From assembly GCF_019578655.1 (NCBI RefSeq), contig NC_063258.1:15442802-15506801 (forward strand): a DNA stretch of 64,000 bases. Reading direction: 5' to 3'. A model generated the notes under the pieces. That model saw nothing but the letters and a program-made list of their open reading frames with translations, did no database searches and had not been told where the DNA came from. A program made the translations under genes and the position numbers. Position 1 is the stretch's first letter. Each line of letters begins with the position of its first letter. Below are positions 11,501 through 22,354 of this stretch, piece after piece. Origin of the DNA: Ricinus communis (Eukaryota > Streptophyta > Magnoliopsida > Malpighiales > Euphorbiaceae).

Positions 11501-12440
11501 ATGCATCATCAATACATAAATTACATATAGTGCAAGGAATAGTGAAACCCTTGGATCATGACGTTTCTCTAGCAACTTGCTCTGAAACACTATTGAGCAC
11601 TCTTCGTTAAGCTGAACATAGGCTACCTCTTCCAACTTCCTTTTTCTACTAAGTATGTCCTTTAAGAACTTGGCATACTTCGGCATCTGCTCCAATGCAT
11701 CAATAAAAGGCAAGTTAATATGCAGTTGTCTAAAAATATCTAAAAGCTTACTGAACTGCTCTTGCGCTTCTGCTTGTTTGACTCTAGCAGGATAAGGAAT
11801 CTTAGGTTGATATTCCCTGACTGGAATTGATTTCACCTTTTGTCCCTCAAGTTTCTGAACCTTACTGCTCGCCTCAACCTGCACATCAATAGTGGAGTCA
11901 TCACAAACGGGCTTAGAAGCAGCTGAAACTAACTTACCTGAACGCAAAGTGATGGCATTCACGTGCTCCCTTGGGTTAGACTCAGTGGTGCTAGGGAGCA
12001 CTCCTTGTTGCCTCTCAGACAACATCTTAGAGATTTAGCAAATCTGGGTCTCCAAGTTTTGAATCGAGGCTGCTGATTCCTAAGTGCACTATCAGTTTGC
12101 TGTAACCTCATCTCTGTAGACGTCACAAACTTCATCATAAGCTCCTCTAAATTTGATTTCTTTTCTGGTGGAGGAGGAGCTTGTGCAGGCCCAGCTGGCT
12201 GTTGCTGTGGCTGTTGATGAAGTCTTTGAAAACCAGGTGGACCTAGAGCATTATTGTTCGTCCAACTGAAGTTGGGATGATTGCACCTCCGAGGGTTGTA
12301 TGTGTTGCTGTAAGGGTCATTCTGCTGCCTTGGGGCATTCCCTATATAATCAATCTGCTCAACATCAGAAGACACAGTAGAAATAGATGGAAAAGTAGAG
12401 GAAGATGAAGCAAACATACCTCCCACAGTACAGGCTCTAA
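11498..12440 (-). pseudogene. Athila-like gag, C-terminal half
   Basis: Two overlapping frames (11959-12426 and 11498-12025) read as one gag tail. It starts with a Ser-rich stretch, then N-P-Y-S-N-T-Y-N-P, H-P-N-F-S-W and P-P-G-F-Q, a Gln/Pro-rich linker, and E-K-K-S-N-L-E. After the frame change come N-A-I-T-L-R-S-G-K, P-Y-P-A-R and the L-H-I-N-L-P-F-I-D-A-L-E-Q-M-P-K-Y-A-K-F-L-K-D region typical of Athila gag just before protease. The N-terminal capsid half is missing: the sequence ends at a junction near 12440. It lacks a usable start and contains a frameshift, so it is a pseudogene. Confidence 0.85.
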
Positions 12441-13000
12441 ATCAAGTTCTGTTTATCCTTTAATATCTTCTTTATTTGTGTGTTAAAATTTATGTCCTAC
12501 AACTTCAAATTTTTTCCTTTCACCCATTCCTTTGAAAACCTAGCTGCCATCTATTATCATCCATTCACCAAGTCCGAAAATTTCAGCCTTCAATTTCATG
12601 TTCTTTGTTTCTTTTATTCATGTTTAGTTATTTCAATTCAGTTGTTGATAAAAAGAATAGAAGAAAACAAAACAAAAGCAAAGAAAATAAAAGGAAATAA
12701 AATAAAAAAGAAAGAAATGAAAAAAAGTAAAAGTAAGGAAGTTTCGAGTCATCAAAGAAAATTCAAGCGTGTTATATTTCTTCGTTTGTGAGCATTGATA
12801 TTTTATTCCGGTTATTGAGGCTATCTTGTTTATTATTTATTGCTGCCATATATCATTACCTTCACACATACTTATTGTTTTACTTTTACCTTAACCTTTC
12901 CCTTTGAACTGCGTTACTTATGCTTTAGAAAGATTTTGAGTGATTAGTGTCAATTAAGCTCTAAAAAGGCTATTTTGATGAAGAAACAGTTATACATATT
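12441..13000 (+). mobile_element. 3' internal non-coding region of a plus-strand Athila-like element
   Basis: This AT-rich stretch has a long A/G run (12648-12745, mostly AAAAGAAA-type) and no credible gene; the Lys-rich open frame in it is a by-product of the purine run. It leads into an LTR that starts at 13001. The purine run before an LTR matches the layout of other Athila-like copies, in the opposite orientation to 7513-12440. The two elements meet near 12440. Confidence 0.5.
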
Positions 13001-14476
13001 TGATAGGCATCATATTATACATATTTACATGCCCAATTGTTTACATTTTTGTGCATAGTTATCTCGTTTTATGCTGGAATCACCTGTCTTTTGGTTCCTT
13101 TCACATTTTATGTCATTATCGAGGGTCATTATCAATAATCGAGGGAAATACGCACAATTACGAACCAGAATCCATCAAATTGAGCATGGACTAGCATTCC
13201 AAGGTTGAGCACAGCTTGGACTCCGGCCGTGCTAAATTATCAAGTAGTTGCCTTCCAAGAGTGCCATTTTGGCATGGTTTTCGAAGCCACCACAGCCTCC
13301 ACCACGGCCATGGTGGCTCAGCACCGGCTAGGGCACGGCCTGGAGGAAGTCAACAGACGCGGAACGCATAGGTCCAACACAGCCTGGACTCTGCCCGTGC
13401 TGATTAGCATAGGCTTGATCACGGCCGTGCTGAAGGGATTATATAAGCAAAAACGATTTGCTGAATTAGGGTTCGATTTTCTAACTTGATTTCCATTATA
13501 CAAGCTTAAACCATCTTCTTCTAAACTTCAGTTCTCGACCTTAGAAGATCATTTCATCAATTGAATAAGGGATTACATATGTTTTAACATCAAATTGAAG
13601 ATCAAAACAAGATTTGGGAACATTCAAGAAGTAAATTAGGGTTTACTATTCTAAATTGGGAATTTAGGGTTTCTCATCCAACTTGAAGAGGAAGGGTGTA
13701 CATGCCTTTAACTTACTTTTCTGAATCTATTCTTTATGTTGTGTTGCTTATTAGTATGAGTAGCTAAATTGTCAAACCCAATTGGGGTTCCTATGTTGTT
13801 GGATTAATTTCAATGTTTATGAGATTTTGATTATCAATGTTTGTTTCTTCTTGCTTTCATTATTAATGAGAAATCACTTTAATCATGAGACGTTGTGAAT
13901 TGTGGTATTTAGATTGCTTTATGTAATTGAGAAATTCATTTAGTAATTGGAAATTTGAATAGCAAGAACTGGTTAATAATCACTTAGATATAAGGGTAAT
14001 TGACTAGCCGGATTAAGAGTTAACAAAGCTTAATAGAGGCGGGTTAAATCTTAATGCTAATCGAATAATCGATCGTTAGGAAGAGATTCCAACTTTAGGT
14101 TATTAGGTTTAGGAATTCGGTTATCTCTAGAGGGAGACCAAATTCAGTTAAGACTTCGTTCATGGGTAATTGCAATTGATAATCAATTTAATATTTATCT
14201 TCACTAAAATCCAATTAACTTAGGTCCCCTAGGGTTTGCTTTTTCCTTCGAGAGTTTTCCTAAATCCTTTCAGATTATTTGACATTAATTAATTGCTTGT
14301 TCATTTTTAATCATAGCATAACACTTCATTGATTTGTTTAGGTTAGATAACATAAGACGCTATAGTAGGTGTAGGATCACCCTTTCCCAAGAATACGACC
14401 TTGATACTCACCATTTGTGCTAGTTTGCATCGATAGGTTCACTGCCTTAGATTGTAGCTACATAAAAAGCTTATCA
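13001..14476 (+). mobile_element. Athila-like LTR, plus orientation
   Basis: The element starts TGATAGGCATC and ends AGCTTATCA, giving TGATA/TATCA inverted termini and about 1476 bp. The 3' half matches, in reverse complement, the LTRs at 7513, 24568, 31993 and 35085: it shares the AATACGACCTTGATACTCACCA segment and the tail with CATCGATAGG. A GC-rich island lies at 13195-13440 and includes the perfect palindrome CACGGCCGTG at 13420-13429. Directly downstream is the leader of a family G element, so one of the two truncated the other here. The start coordinate is less certain than the end. Confidence 0.6.
13195..13440 (+). repeat. GC-rich CACGG/CCGTG island in LTR
   Basis: Words such as GCACGGCC and GGCCGTGC are repeated several times in direct and inverted order, in sharp contrast to the AT-rich surroundings. 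Comparable islands are at 8547-8640, 18899-19165, 25598-25690, 33032-33330 and 62745-63090. All but the last lie at the same relative place in an Athila-like LTR. Confidence 0.7.
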
Positions 14477-14625
14477 GAATTAGAGTGGAAAAAAGCAAGT
14501 GTGTGAGTCTAAATGAGGGTAAAAGCCAATTTGTGTGAAACGCGAGAGTGTGATCTTTTTTTAATACAAACACGTAAGGGAGTGTGTGAGGAACAATAAA
14601 TTTCTTTATTTTGCAGATTTACATA
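14477..14625 (+). other. Untranslated leader of family G gypsy element
   Basis: The leader reads AGAGTGGAAAAAAGCAAGTG and later AACACGTAAGGGAGTGTGTG, followed by TTTTGCAG just before the gag start at 14626. The ATCAGAA-TTAGAGTGG around 14473-14490 resembles a decayed initiator-Met tRNA primer site (TGGTATCAGAGC). The 5' LTR of this element is not present upstream; an Athila-like LTR lies there instead. Confidence 0.5.
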
Positions 14626-15600
14626 ATGTCTCAAAGAAAAGATAAAGGAATTGCGGAGGAGGAGCCAAAGGATATGAACCTAAAATTATACATGAAGGTT
14701 ATACAAGGGACTTTGGAACGGCTCAATATAAGGTTCGAGAGCAAGGATGAGAGGTTGGAGAGAGTGGAGTCAAGTTCCCAAAGGGGGGAGCCTAGGCATC
14801 ACAACCAACATAATGGGAGGCCAAGGTACACCCATGACATGGACCATGAAAAATTTGATGATGATGACTTTGAAGAGGTGGAATGTGGGTCTAATGCAAA
14901 CTGGGGCAGACTTGACAATGATGAAAGAGGAGCAAGGAGAGTAGATGAGAACTTGGGAAATATTAAGATGAAAATCCCAACTTTTCAAGGATAGAATGAT
15001 CCCAAGGCTTACTATGAGTGGGAAAAGAAAGTGGAACTTGTATTCAATTGCCACAACTACTCGGAAGAGAAAAAGGTAAAACTTGTTACTATTGAATTTA
15101 CTAATTATGCTATTAATTAGTGGGATCAACTTGGTGCTAAGTAAAAGGAGGAGTCGAGAGCATCTTATTTCCACATGGGAGGAGATGAAAGTTGTGATGA
15201 GGAAACGTTTTATTCCTCAACTTTATCATAGAGAGTTGCACAATAGACTACAAAGTCTAGTGCAAGGATCTAGGCATGTTGAAAAATATTATAAAGAGAT
15301 GGAGATTCCAAAGATTTTAGCTAATGTGGAAGAAGATCGTGAAGCAACAATGGCATGGTTCTTGCATGGATTGAACTGAGATATAGCTAATGTGGTTGAG
15401 CTTCAACACTATGCGGAGATGGAGAATATGTCGCACATGGCCATGAAGATTCTGAGACAATTGAAGAGCAAGAGTGCCAAAACCACTTCGACCTCAACTT
15501 TCATGAGGAAATTGAATTGGAAGAAGGACGACAAGGCTGTTTCTAAGCCTAAATTTGTGTCTTTCAAGAATCCTAAAGTGGAGGGCGGCAACAAATTCTA
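14626..15600 (+). pseudogene. Family G gypsy gag
   Basis: The start at 14626 gives M-S-Q-R-K-D-K-G-I-A, a charged N-terminus. A His/Arg-rich region follows, then the conserved gag core: K-M-K-I-P-T-F-Q-G, Y-E-W-E-K-K-V-E-L-V-F, N-C-H-N-Y-S-E-E-K-K-V-K-L, and later F-I-P-Q-L-Y-H-R-E-L and V-E-L-Q-H-Y-A-E-M-E. In-frame stops occur at 14992 (TAG after F-Q-G) and 15118 (TAG where a Trp is expected), with a frame change near 15140 and a stop at 15379. The stop at 15118 fits a G-to-A change in TGG. The gene is dead but nearly full length. Confidence 0.85.
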
Positions 15601-15625
15601 AGGTAAATCCACTACTCAAACATCT

Positions 15626-15981
15626 AAAACTAGAGATATTAAATGTTTTATATGTTTGGAAGTGGGCCACACAGCTTCGTAATGTCTAAACAAAAGAGCC
15701 ATGATTATGAGGGATAATGGGGAAGTGGAGTCCGAAAGTGATGCCGCCCCTAGAACATGGTAGTGACCAAAAGTATGCTGAACATGGTGATATATTAGTG
15801 GCAAGGCAAGCATTGAGTTTGTAGGCAAAAGAGGAAGAGGTACAAAGAGATAATATATTTCATACTAGATGCCGTGCCAACGATAAGGTATGTAGCATGA
15901 TAATTAATGAGGGTAGTTGTACCAATGTGGTTAGTACCAAACTTATTAAAAAATTATGTTTGCCAACTTTTAAACACTCTA
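15626..15981 (+). pseudogene. Family G zinc knuckle and protease N-terminal part
   Basis: The frame reads K-C-F-I-C-L-E-V-G-H-T-A-S-stop-C, a CX2CX4HX4C zinc knuckle broken by a stop codon just before its last Cys. Downstream, T-R-C-R-A-N-D-K-V-C precedes I-I-N-E-G-S-C-T-N, the protease active site, with Asn in place of the catalytic Asp. The homologous minus copy near 22080 keeps D-S-G. The reading frame then runs into a 404-bp insertion at 15982. Confidence 0.75.
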
Positions 15982-16385
15982 TGTGATAGCCTGGCCTAGA
16001 GAAGCGGTCTGATCAGGGAGGGAAGTGGGTGGAGGGGCAAGGATAGGATGCAAGGACAAGGAGCGGCTTCATGCAATCTTCTAGGATGGCAGCACTCTAA
16101 GGTACGGGATTACATGAATGAATCAAATTGCATGTCGAAATGGGGCGAGGAATGGTTAGTAACATATAAGTAAAGAGTCGGAACTAATCACATAAGGTTC
16201 CTTTTGGTTGTTTGGCTGTGAAATTGTATGAACTCCAAAGCTAAATGAGCTTGGTTTGGGAAATTTTCAGGATTGGTGACCTCTTTGGAAGTTCTCGAAT
16301 CCGCCAAGGGGACAGTTTCAGATTTTTAAGCTAGTCGGGGTCAAAGTAGATAATATCTTATGTGATTTAGTTCTGATTTGTTACA
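15982..16385 (+). mobile_element. Solo-LTR-like insertion inside family G protease
   Basis: A 404-bp segment starts TGTGATAG and ends GTTACA, so it has TG...CA ends. It interrupts the protease coding sequence exactly between K-H and R-P-Y-K-L-Q-W. It is flanked by CTCTA (15977-15981) and CCTTA (16386-16390). These differ by two changes and would both derive from CCCTA by single C-to-T transitions, so they are probably a decayed 5-bp target duplication. It contains no gene. It is either a solo LTR or a short terminal-repeat element. Confidence 0.65.
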
Positions 16386-17040
16386 CCTTAGGCCATATAA
16401 GCTTCAATGGTTGAATAATTATGGTGAGATTGTAGTTGCTAAGCAAGTATTTGTGTCTTTCTCTATTGGTAGGTATAAGGATGATGTGTTGTTTGATATG
16501 GTGCCTATGCATGCTAGACATATTCTTTTAGGCAACCCATGGCAATTTGATAGACGAGTCATTCATGATGGTTTTACTAATAAATACTCTTTTGGAATGA
16601 ATGCCAAATCTATTACCCTTGTTCCTTTGACACCCAAAGAGGTGTATGAAGAGTAAATGCACATGAAAAAGGAGAGCAATACAAAACATATAAGTGAGGG
16701 TGATTAAGAAAAGAAAGAAAATAAGAACATGAGTGCACAAAAAGAAAAAGATAAAGAGAGTCTGTGCATGAGAGAAAAAAGAAAAAGGTGAGGGTATAAA
16801 AAGTGAGAAAAAGGAAAGAAAAAGAGAGTTTCTATGGAAGAGAGAGTAAGGTGAAAAGAGCCTTTTTGGCCAATCAGACCATATTTGTACTTATGCAAAA
16901 AAGAGGCCTACTTTAATGCTAACGAGCTTAACTCTTCTTTTCCTAGTGCTTTTGTTTCTTTGTTGTAGGAATTTGATGATTTATTTCCTAAAGAGTTCCT
17001 ATATGGATTGCCGGCAATTAAAGAATAGAGCATCAAATTG
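16386..17040 (+). pseudogene. Family G protease C-terminal part and linker
   Basis: The frame resumes after the insertion with P-Y-K-L-Q-W-L-N, V-S-F-S-I-G-R-Y-K-D, H-I-L-L-G-N-P-W-Q-F-D-R-R-V-I-H-D-G-F and L-T-P-K-E-V-Y-E-E (to 16655). This is the region between protease and reverse transcriptase in this family. A Lys/Glu-rich linker (16656-16860) follows, and then out-of-frame remnants of F-D-D-L-F-P-K-E. Stops break it at 16656 and beyond. Confidence 0.75.
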
Positions 17041-18078
17041 ATTTCATTCTTATATCATCTATTCCTAATCAGCCTGCCTATAGGAGCAACCTTGAGGAGA
17101 CTAAGGAGCTCCAAAGGCAAGTTGAAGAATTTACGACTAAAAGGATTGACTAGGGAAAGTATAAGCCGGTGTGCAATTCTAGTTTTATTTATGCCTAAAA
17201 AGGATGGAACATGGAGGATGTGCATTGATTATCGTGCCATCAATAAAATCACTGTAAGGTATATATATCCCATTCCTAGGTTAGATGATATGCTTGATGA
17301 ATTGCATGGTGCTTATATCTTTTCTAAGATTGACTTAAATAGTGGTTATCATCATATTCGCATGAAAGAGGGTGATGAATGGAAAATGACATTAAAACAA
17401 AACATGAATTGTATAAGTGGTTAGTTATACCTTTTTGCCTTACTAATGTACCCAGTACTTTTATAAGGTTTATGAATCATGTTTTGCGTGCTTTTATAGG
17501 AAAATTTATAGTTGTCTATTTTAGTGATATACTTGTTTATAGTCATGACTTGGATGATCATATGGAGCATGTGCACATGGTGTTAGATGTTTTGCACAAG
17601 GAATCTTTATTTGTCAATTTCAAGAAGTGTTCTTTTTGCCCTAATAAGCTTGTGTTTTTAGGATTCGTTGTGATTGCAAATGGAATAGAAGTTGATAAAG
17701 AAAAGATAAAGGCCATTAAAGAGTGATCGAAACCTGCTTATGTTGGGGATGTAAGGAGTTTCCATGGCTTAGCTAGCTTTTATAAGAGGTTTGTAGAGGA
17801 TTTTAGTAGCTTAGCCGCACATTTAGCTGAAGTTGTTAAGAAAAGTGTAGGCTTTAAGTGGGGTGAATAACAAGATAAGCCTTTAATTTGCTTAAAGAAA
17901 AACTTATTTTGGCACTTATACTTTTTTACCTAACTTTGCTAAAACTTTTGAGGTTGAGTGTGATGATGCTTCAAGTATTGGCATTGGAGCCATGTTGATG
18001 CAAGAAGGATGCCCAATTGCTTACTTTAGCAAAAAATTCAATTGGGAAGCCTTGAATTACCCAACATATGACAAAGAC
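17041..18078 (+). pseudogene. Family G reverse transcriptase and RNase H N-terminus
   Basis: Motifs in order: [53 protein letters not shown] (about 17510-17545), F-L-G-F-V-V and V-R-S-F-H-G-L-A-S-F-Y. The active site reads F-S-D where F-D-D is expected, so a catalytic Asp is lost. Frameshifts or stops occur near 17424, 17724 and 17868. The start of RNase H (E-C-D-D-A-S region, 17955-17990) is readable, and the sequence stops at Y-P-T-Y-D-K (about 18078), where R1 begins. Integrase is absent. Confidence 0.9.
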
Positions 18079-18694
18079 AGAGATTAGAAAGAGAGACACA
18101 AATTAAACAAAAAAATGAGAATATCAGTAGGATTTCATATCTGATAAGGAAAGCAGTCACAAGTCTTTATTCTCTTCCATATGGGTAACCATAAGGATCA
18201 TATGGAATTGATTTAAACACAAGGGTAGACAAAGACACAAGAGAAAGGATGGACATGAGAATAAGTCTATCCTCGCTAGCGCGAGTGTTGATTAAGTCCA
18301 AAAAGTTCTTTAAAGAATCCATAACTTGATTTTCCGCAAGGTAGAAAACTGAAATAATATGCTCATTATCCTTAAGAATTCAGTTGCAAAAACAAGGGTA
18401 AAATTCTCATGGGCCTACCTAAAATCACTCCGACCCAAATTACTTCATCATTTGCATTTCAAACATTAAAGAGCTCGAATTCAACTTGTATTATGCTTGA
18501 AATAATGGAAAATAACATGATTTCTCACTTACGCATGTGGATTTACATCTCCTTTTGCTTAATCATCAAGCTAAGGCCTAATGCCATCAGTCAAGCTTGT
18601 TAATTACATTTTAAGAATTCTTTATGCCAAACCTTGCATCAACAGGAGTCCTGATGCCTAGAGGAACAAGGAAGGGTGGAAATCTCAATAGTGC
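18079..18694 (-). repeat. R1 fragment, minus orientation
   Basis: The reverse complement matches R1 from the TTTCTAATCTCTGTCT landmark side through the AAATTACTTCAT landmark. It joins the truncated RNase H on the left and an Athila-like LTR on the right (18695). It has no gene. Confidence 0.75.
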
Positions 18695-19868
18695 TGATAT
18701 GCATAGTTTTACACATATTTGCTTGAATATTATTGCCTATTTTCTTAGCAATTATTGTGCTTATATTCGAAGATCACCCGTGTTTTGTGTTCTTTTGCAT
18801 TTCAGGAGAATTTATAGGACCATCATCAGTATTTGAGCAATTATAGATCAATACAAGCGAAAACATACGGGAATTCATCAAGATCGGATAAGAGCTCGCA
18901 GTGCATACATTGAGCACGACCTAGGTCAAGGCCGTGCTGATCACTAAGGCCTGGACTCTAGCCGTGACCAACCATGAGCTTTTGGTCTTCAAAACATGGC
19001 ACTTTGGGCACAATTTCCATAGCCACCACGGCCTCCAGCACGGCCCGTGGTGGCTCAGCACCAGCGGGGGCACGACCATGAAGAAACCCTAATGGGTGAG
19101 ATCCGAATGTTCAGCACGGCCTGGACTCTGGCCGTGCTAACTAGCACGGCCTTGACCACGGCCGTTCTGAAACAAACATATAAGGAAAACTATTTTTTTT
19201 AGGGTTAAGAAGCAAGAAGCAAGGAGTGAGCCTTGGCGGCTGGTTCAGTTTTTGCATAGTGCTGAGTTCAGGAGAGAGTTGCAGAGAGGAAGAATCCCGA
19301 GATCGCAAGGTTCCAATTGCAAAACAGTAGTGGAGCAATTCAAGAGGCAATTAGGGAGATTAATCGTAGTGCAGATCCAGATTTGGAGCTGTTCATCCAA
19401 TTCGAGAAAAAAGGGTGTACATGTTTCATTTTCATTATTCTTCCATTGTAATTGATTTCCTAGTTGTTTTAAACATGAACATGTTTAGCTAGATTGATTA
19501 AATCCATTGGGATTTGTTTACTATGTTTGCTTAATATTATATTATTGGATTGTTTGAGTTAGTTTTGTATTCTTCTTGCTTTCAGTATTAATAAGATAAT
19601 GCATTATTCATGAGACGTTGTGAATTGTGTTGTTTAGATTGCTTTATGTGATTGAGAAGTCCATTTGGCAATTGGAATTTTGAATAGCAAGAACTGGTTA
19701 ATAGTCACTTAGAGATAAGGATAATTAACTAGCCAGATTAAGAATTAACAAAGCTTAATAGTGGCGGATTAAAACTTAATGCTAATTTAAGAATCAATCG
19801 TTAGGAAGAGATTCTAACTTTAGGTTATTAGGTTTAGGAATTCGGTTATTTCGAGAGAGGCGGATTTA
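18695..19868 (+). mobile_element. Athila-like LTR, plus orientation, 3'-truncated
   Basis: It starts TGATATGCATAGTTTTACAC and matches the reverse complement of 33545 downward (LTR at 31993-33545) in order, including a GC-rich CACGG island at 18899-19165. It ends near 19868, inside the TTCGGTTATTTC segment, where antisense family G sequence takes over; the last several hundred bases of the LTR are missing. It inserted into R1. No target duplication can be tested because the right end is lost. Confidence 0.75.
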
Positions 19869-20464
19869 GACTTAGCCTTTCAACACACAATGCATTGACC
19901 ACACACCTTATGTTCAATCAGTATGTCAAAAGTCTTATGCACCATAAAATGACCCATTAAACCGCTCCCATGTGCCTCTTTTACAAGTATCTCATGCAAA
20001 GAACAATTACGAATAGATAGCGATTCTTTTTGTAAAGATATCCATCAAACTCATAGAAATCATTAAAGGCAGCCCCATTAGCAAAAGTATTAAACATTTT
20101 ACCAAAGTCACTATCATTCAAATACCACTCCTTAATAAACTCAAAACCCTAGAATTAATAGAATTAAGCAAAGCATACCTTCAGGATAATTCATCAGCAA
20201 CCACATTCTCCTTACCTTTCTTATACTTGATCACATATGGGAATGTTTCAATGAACTCCATCCATTTGCATGTCTTCAGTTCAACTTGTCTTGCTCCTTG
20301 AGATGCTTTAAACTCTCATGATATGTATGTATGACAAACTCCTTAGGCCAAAGGTAGTGTTGCCATGTATGCAAAGCATGAATCAAAGCATAAAGTTCTC
20401 TATCATATGTTGGGTAATGAAGTGTTGCCCCATTTAGCTTTTCACTAAAATAGCAAGTTGGCCT
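19869..20464 (-). pseudogene. Family G RNase H C-terminus and integrase zinc region
   Basis: Broken minus frames contain the region after the RNase H core ([20 protein letters not shown] equivalents) and then H-E-I-L-V-K-E-A-H-G-S-G-L-M-G-H-F and C-G-Q-C-I-V-C. The last two together form the HHCC zinc module of integrase. Relative to the copy near 56390 a short piece is missing between I-L-I-E-H and the C-X2-C pair. The catalytic core is not present: the sequence ends at 19869. Confidence 0.75.
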
Positions 20465-21705
20465 TTATGCTTGCACTAAAACAGCCCCAACACTAATACC
20501 ATTAGCGTCACATTCAATCTTAAAGGTTTTGTCAAAGTTAGGTAAAATTAGCAAAGGAGCACTAGAAAATCTATCTTTGAGCAAATTAAAAGCATTTTCT
20601 TTTGCATCACCCCAATTAAACCAAACATTCTTCTTGACAATCTTATTCGAAGGTGCGGCAATGCTACTAAAGTCTCTAATGAACCTTCTATAAAAGCTAG
20701 CAAGACCATAAAAACTCCTAACTTTGCTAATGTCTGTAGGTGTGGACCATTCCTTAATTGCTTTCACCTTTTCCTCATCAACATCTAGACCTTTAGGACT
20801 AACAACAAAACCTAAAAATATGACTTTATCCATTCAAAAACTACACTTCTTTAGATTACCAAACAATTTTTCTTTTCTAAGAACATCTAAGACCTTATCC
20901 ACATGCATAACATGATCATCAAAAGACTTAAAATAGATTAGAATATCATCAAAATATACAACTACAAATTTACCAAGAAATTCACGCAATACATGGTTCA
21001 TTAACCTCATGAAAGTGCTAAGTGCATTAGTAAGCCCAAATGGCATTACAAGCCTCTCATAAAGACCATACTTAGTCGTAAATGTTGTTTTCCACTCATC
21101 CCCAACTTTCATGCGAATTTGATAATATTCTAAATGCAAATCAATCTTAGTAAAGCAACACGCACCATACAACTCATCAAGCATATCATCTAACCTAGGG
21201 ATAGGATGACAATTCTTTACCGTTATTTTATTAATTGCACGATAGTCCACGCACATTTTCCAAGTGCCATCCTTTTTTGGAACCAAAATGACTAGAACAT
21301 CACAAAGACTTAAGCTCTCTGGCACATGCGCGTTAGATATCAATTCATCCATTTGCCTTTGAAGCTCCTTTGTCTCCTTTGGATTACTTCTACAGACTAG
21401 TCTATTTGGTATGGCGGCCCTGGAGTGAAGTCTATTTGATGCTCAATCCCTCTTTGAGGTGGTAAACCACTTGGCATCTCCTCGAGAAAGACATCAATAA
21501 ATTCCCGTAAAAGGTTTGCAAATGCACTCGATAAGGAATGACCAATTTCAATAGTGCTCAAGTAAACATCATAATAAGTAACTATAAACAACAACTTACT
21601 TGAGTGAAATGCATGTCCTACCACACTCTCCCTAGCCAAAAAGCTTCCCTTTTTTTCTATTTTTCTCTCTAGGCCGAACCTCACTCTCTTTTGTATGTTT
21701 AACAC
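20465..21705 (-). pseudogene. Family G reverse transcriptase and RNase H
   Basis: On the minus strand, the pre-RT region (F-P/L-E-E-M-P-S-G-L-P-P, H-Q-I-D-F-T-P-G, 21397-21530) leads to reverse transcriptase (20834-21352), with V-P-K-K-D-G-T-W-K-M-C-V-D-Y-R-A-I-N and an intact V-V-Y-F-D-D-I-L-I-Y active site. F-L-G-F-V-V and S-F-Y-G-L-A-S-F-Y follow, then the RNase H start I-E-C-D-A-N-G-I-S (about 20490-20530). Breaks: a frame change near 21380 and stops at about 20834 and 20465. It keeps its catalytic Asp pair, unlike the plus copy at 17.5 kb. Confidence 0.9.
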
Positions 21706-22354
21706 CTTACATTTTCTCCCTCAATTTTGCTACTTTTAGCCTTGCTCCTTTCCCTCTCCAATTTACATTGGTCATTATACACTTCTTTTGGAGAAAGAGG
21801 TATGAGTGTGACTTTTCTCCCATCTTTTACAAAAGAGTATCTATTAAGGAACCCATCATGGATAACCCTTCTATCAAATTTCCATGGCCTACCAAGCAAG
21901 ATATGGCCAGTATTTTTTAGCACTACATCACTTAGCACTTCATAATAACCTACTTATTCACTTTTATCTCACCACTGTTGTTTAACTAGAATAATTATAA
22001 GGTTTTGGATGTGGAATGAGATTCAATCCTAATTTCTCTACCATCAAAGTGCTAGCAATGTTTGTACAATAACCACTATCAATAATGAGAATGCATGTCT
22101 TAACTTGCACATGGCATCTAGTATGGAATATGTTGTCCCTTTGCTGCTCCATATTATCTTCCTCCTTCATTTGCACATTAAGTGTGTATCTAGCAACCAA
22201 AAGATCACCTCTAGTAAGCAAATAGAGTAAAGCACTGGTCTAGGCACCAATCTTCTCGAAGCAAAGGAAGAAGTCATAACTAAGTAACTAAGCCCCAAGC
22301 AAAGGCTAGCGAGTCACCTCCATTTTGTTAGCTTCGGTTAGGTTGGTCTCCTTA
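21699..22354 (-). pseudogene. Family G protease region
   Basis: Minus frames 21982-22221 and 21699-21938 give T-R-C-H-V, C-I-L-I-I-D-S-G-Y-C-T-N-I-A-S (protease active site D-S-G), L-G-L-N-L-I-P-H-P-K-P-Y, then after a frameshift H-I-L-L-G-R-P-W-K-F-D-R-R-V-I-H-D-G-F and L-S-P-K-E-V-Y. Gag is absent: upstream (22355) a plus-strand LTR-A begins. It is the same gene order as 15.8-16.7 kb, without the solo-LTR insert. Confidence 0.8.

Noticed and set aside
12480..12791. Lys-rich frame of 103 residues
   Set aside because: It is a translation of an A/G-rich run ahead of an LTR, not a protein.
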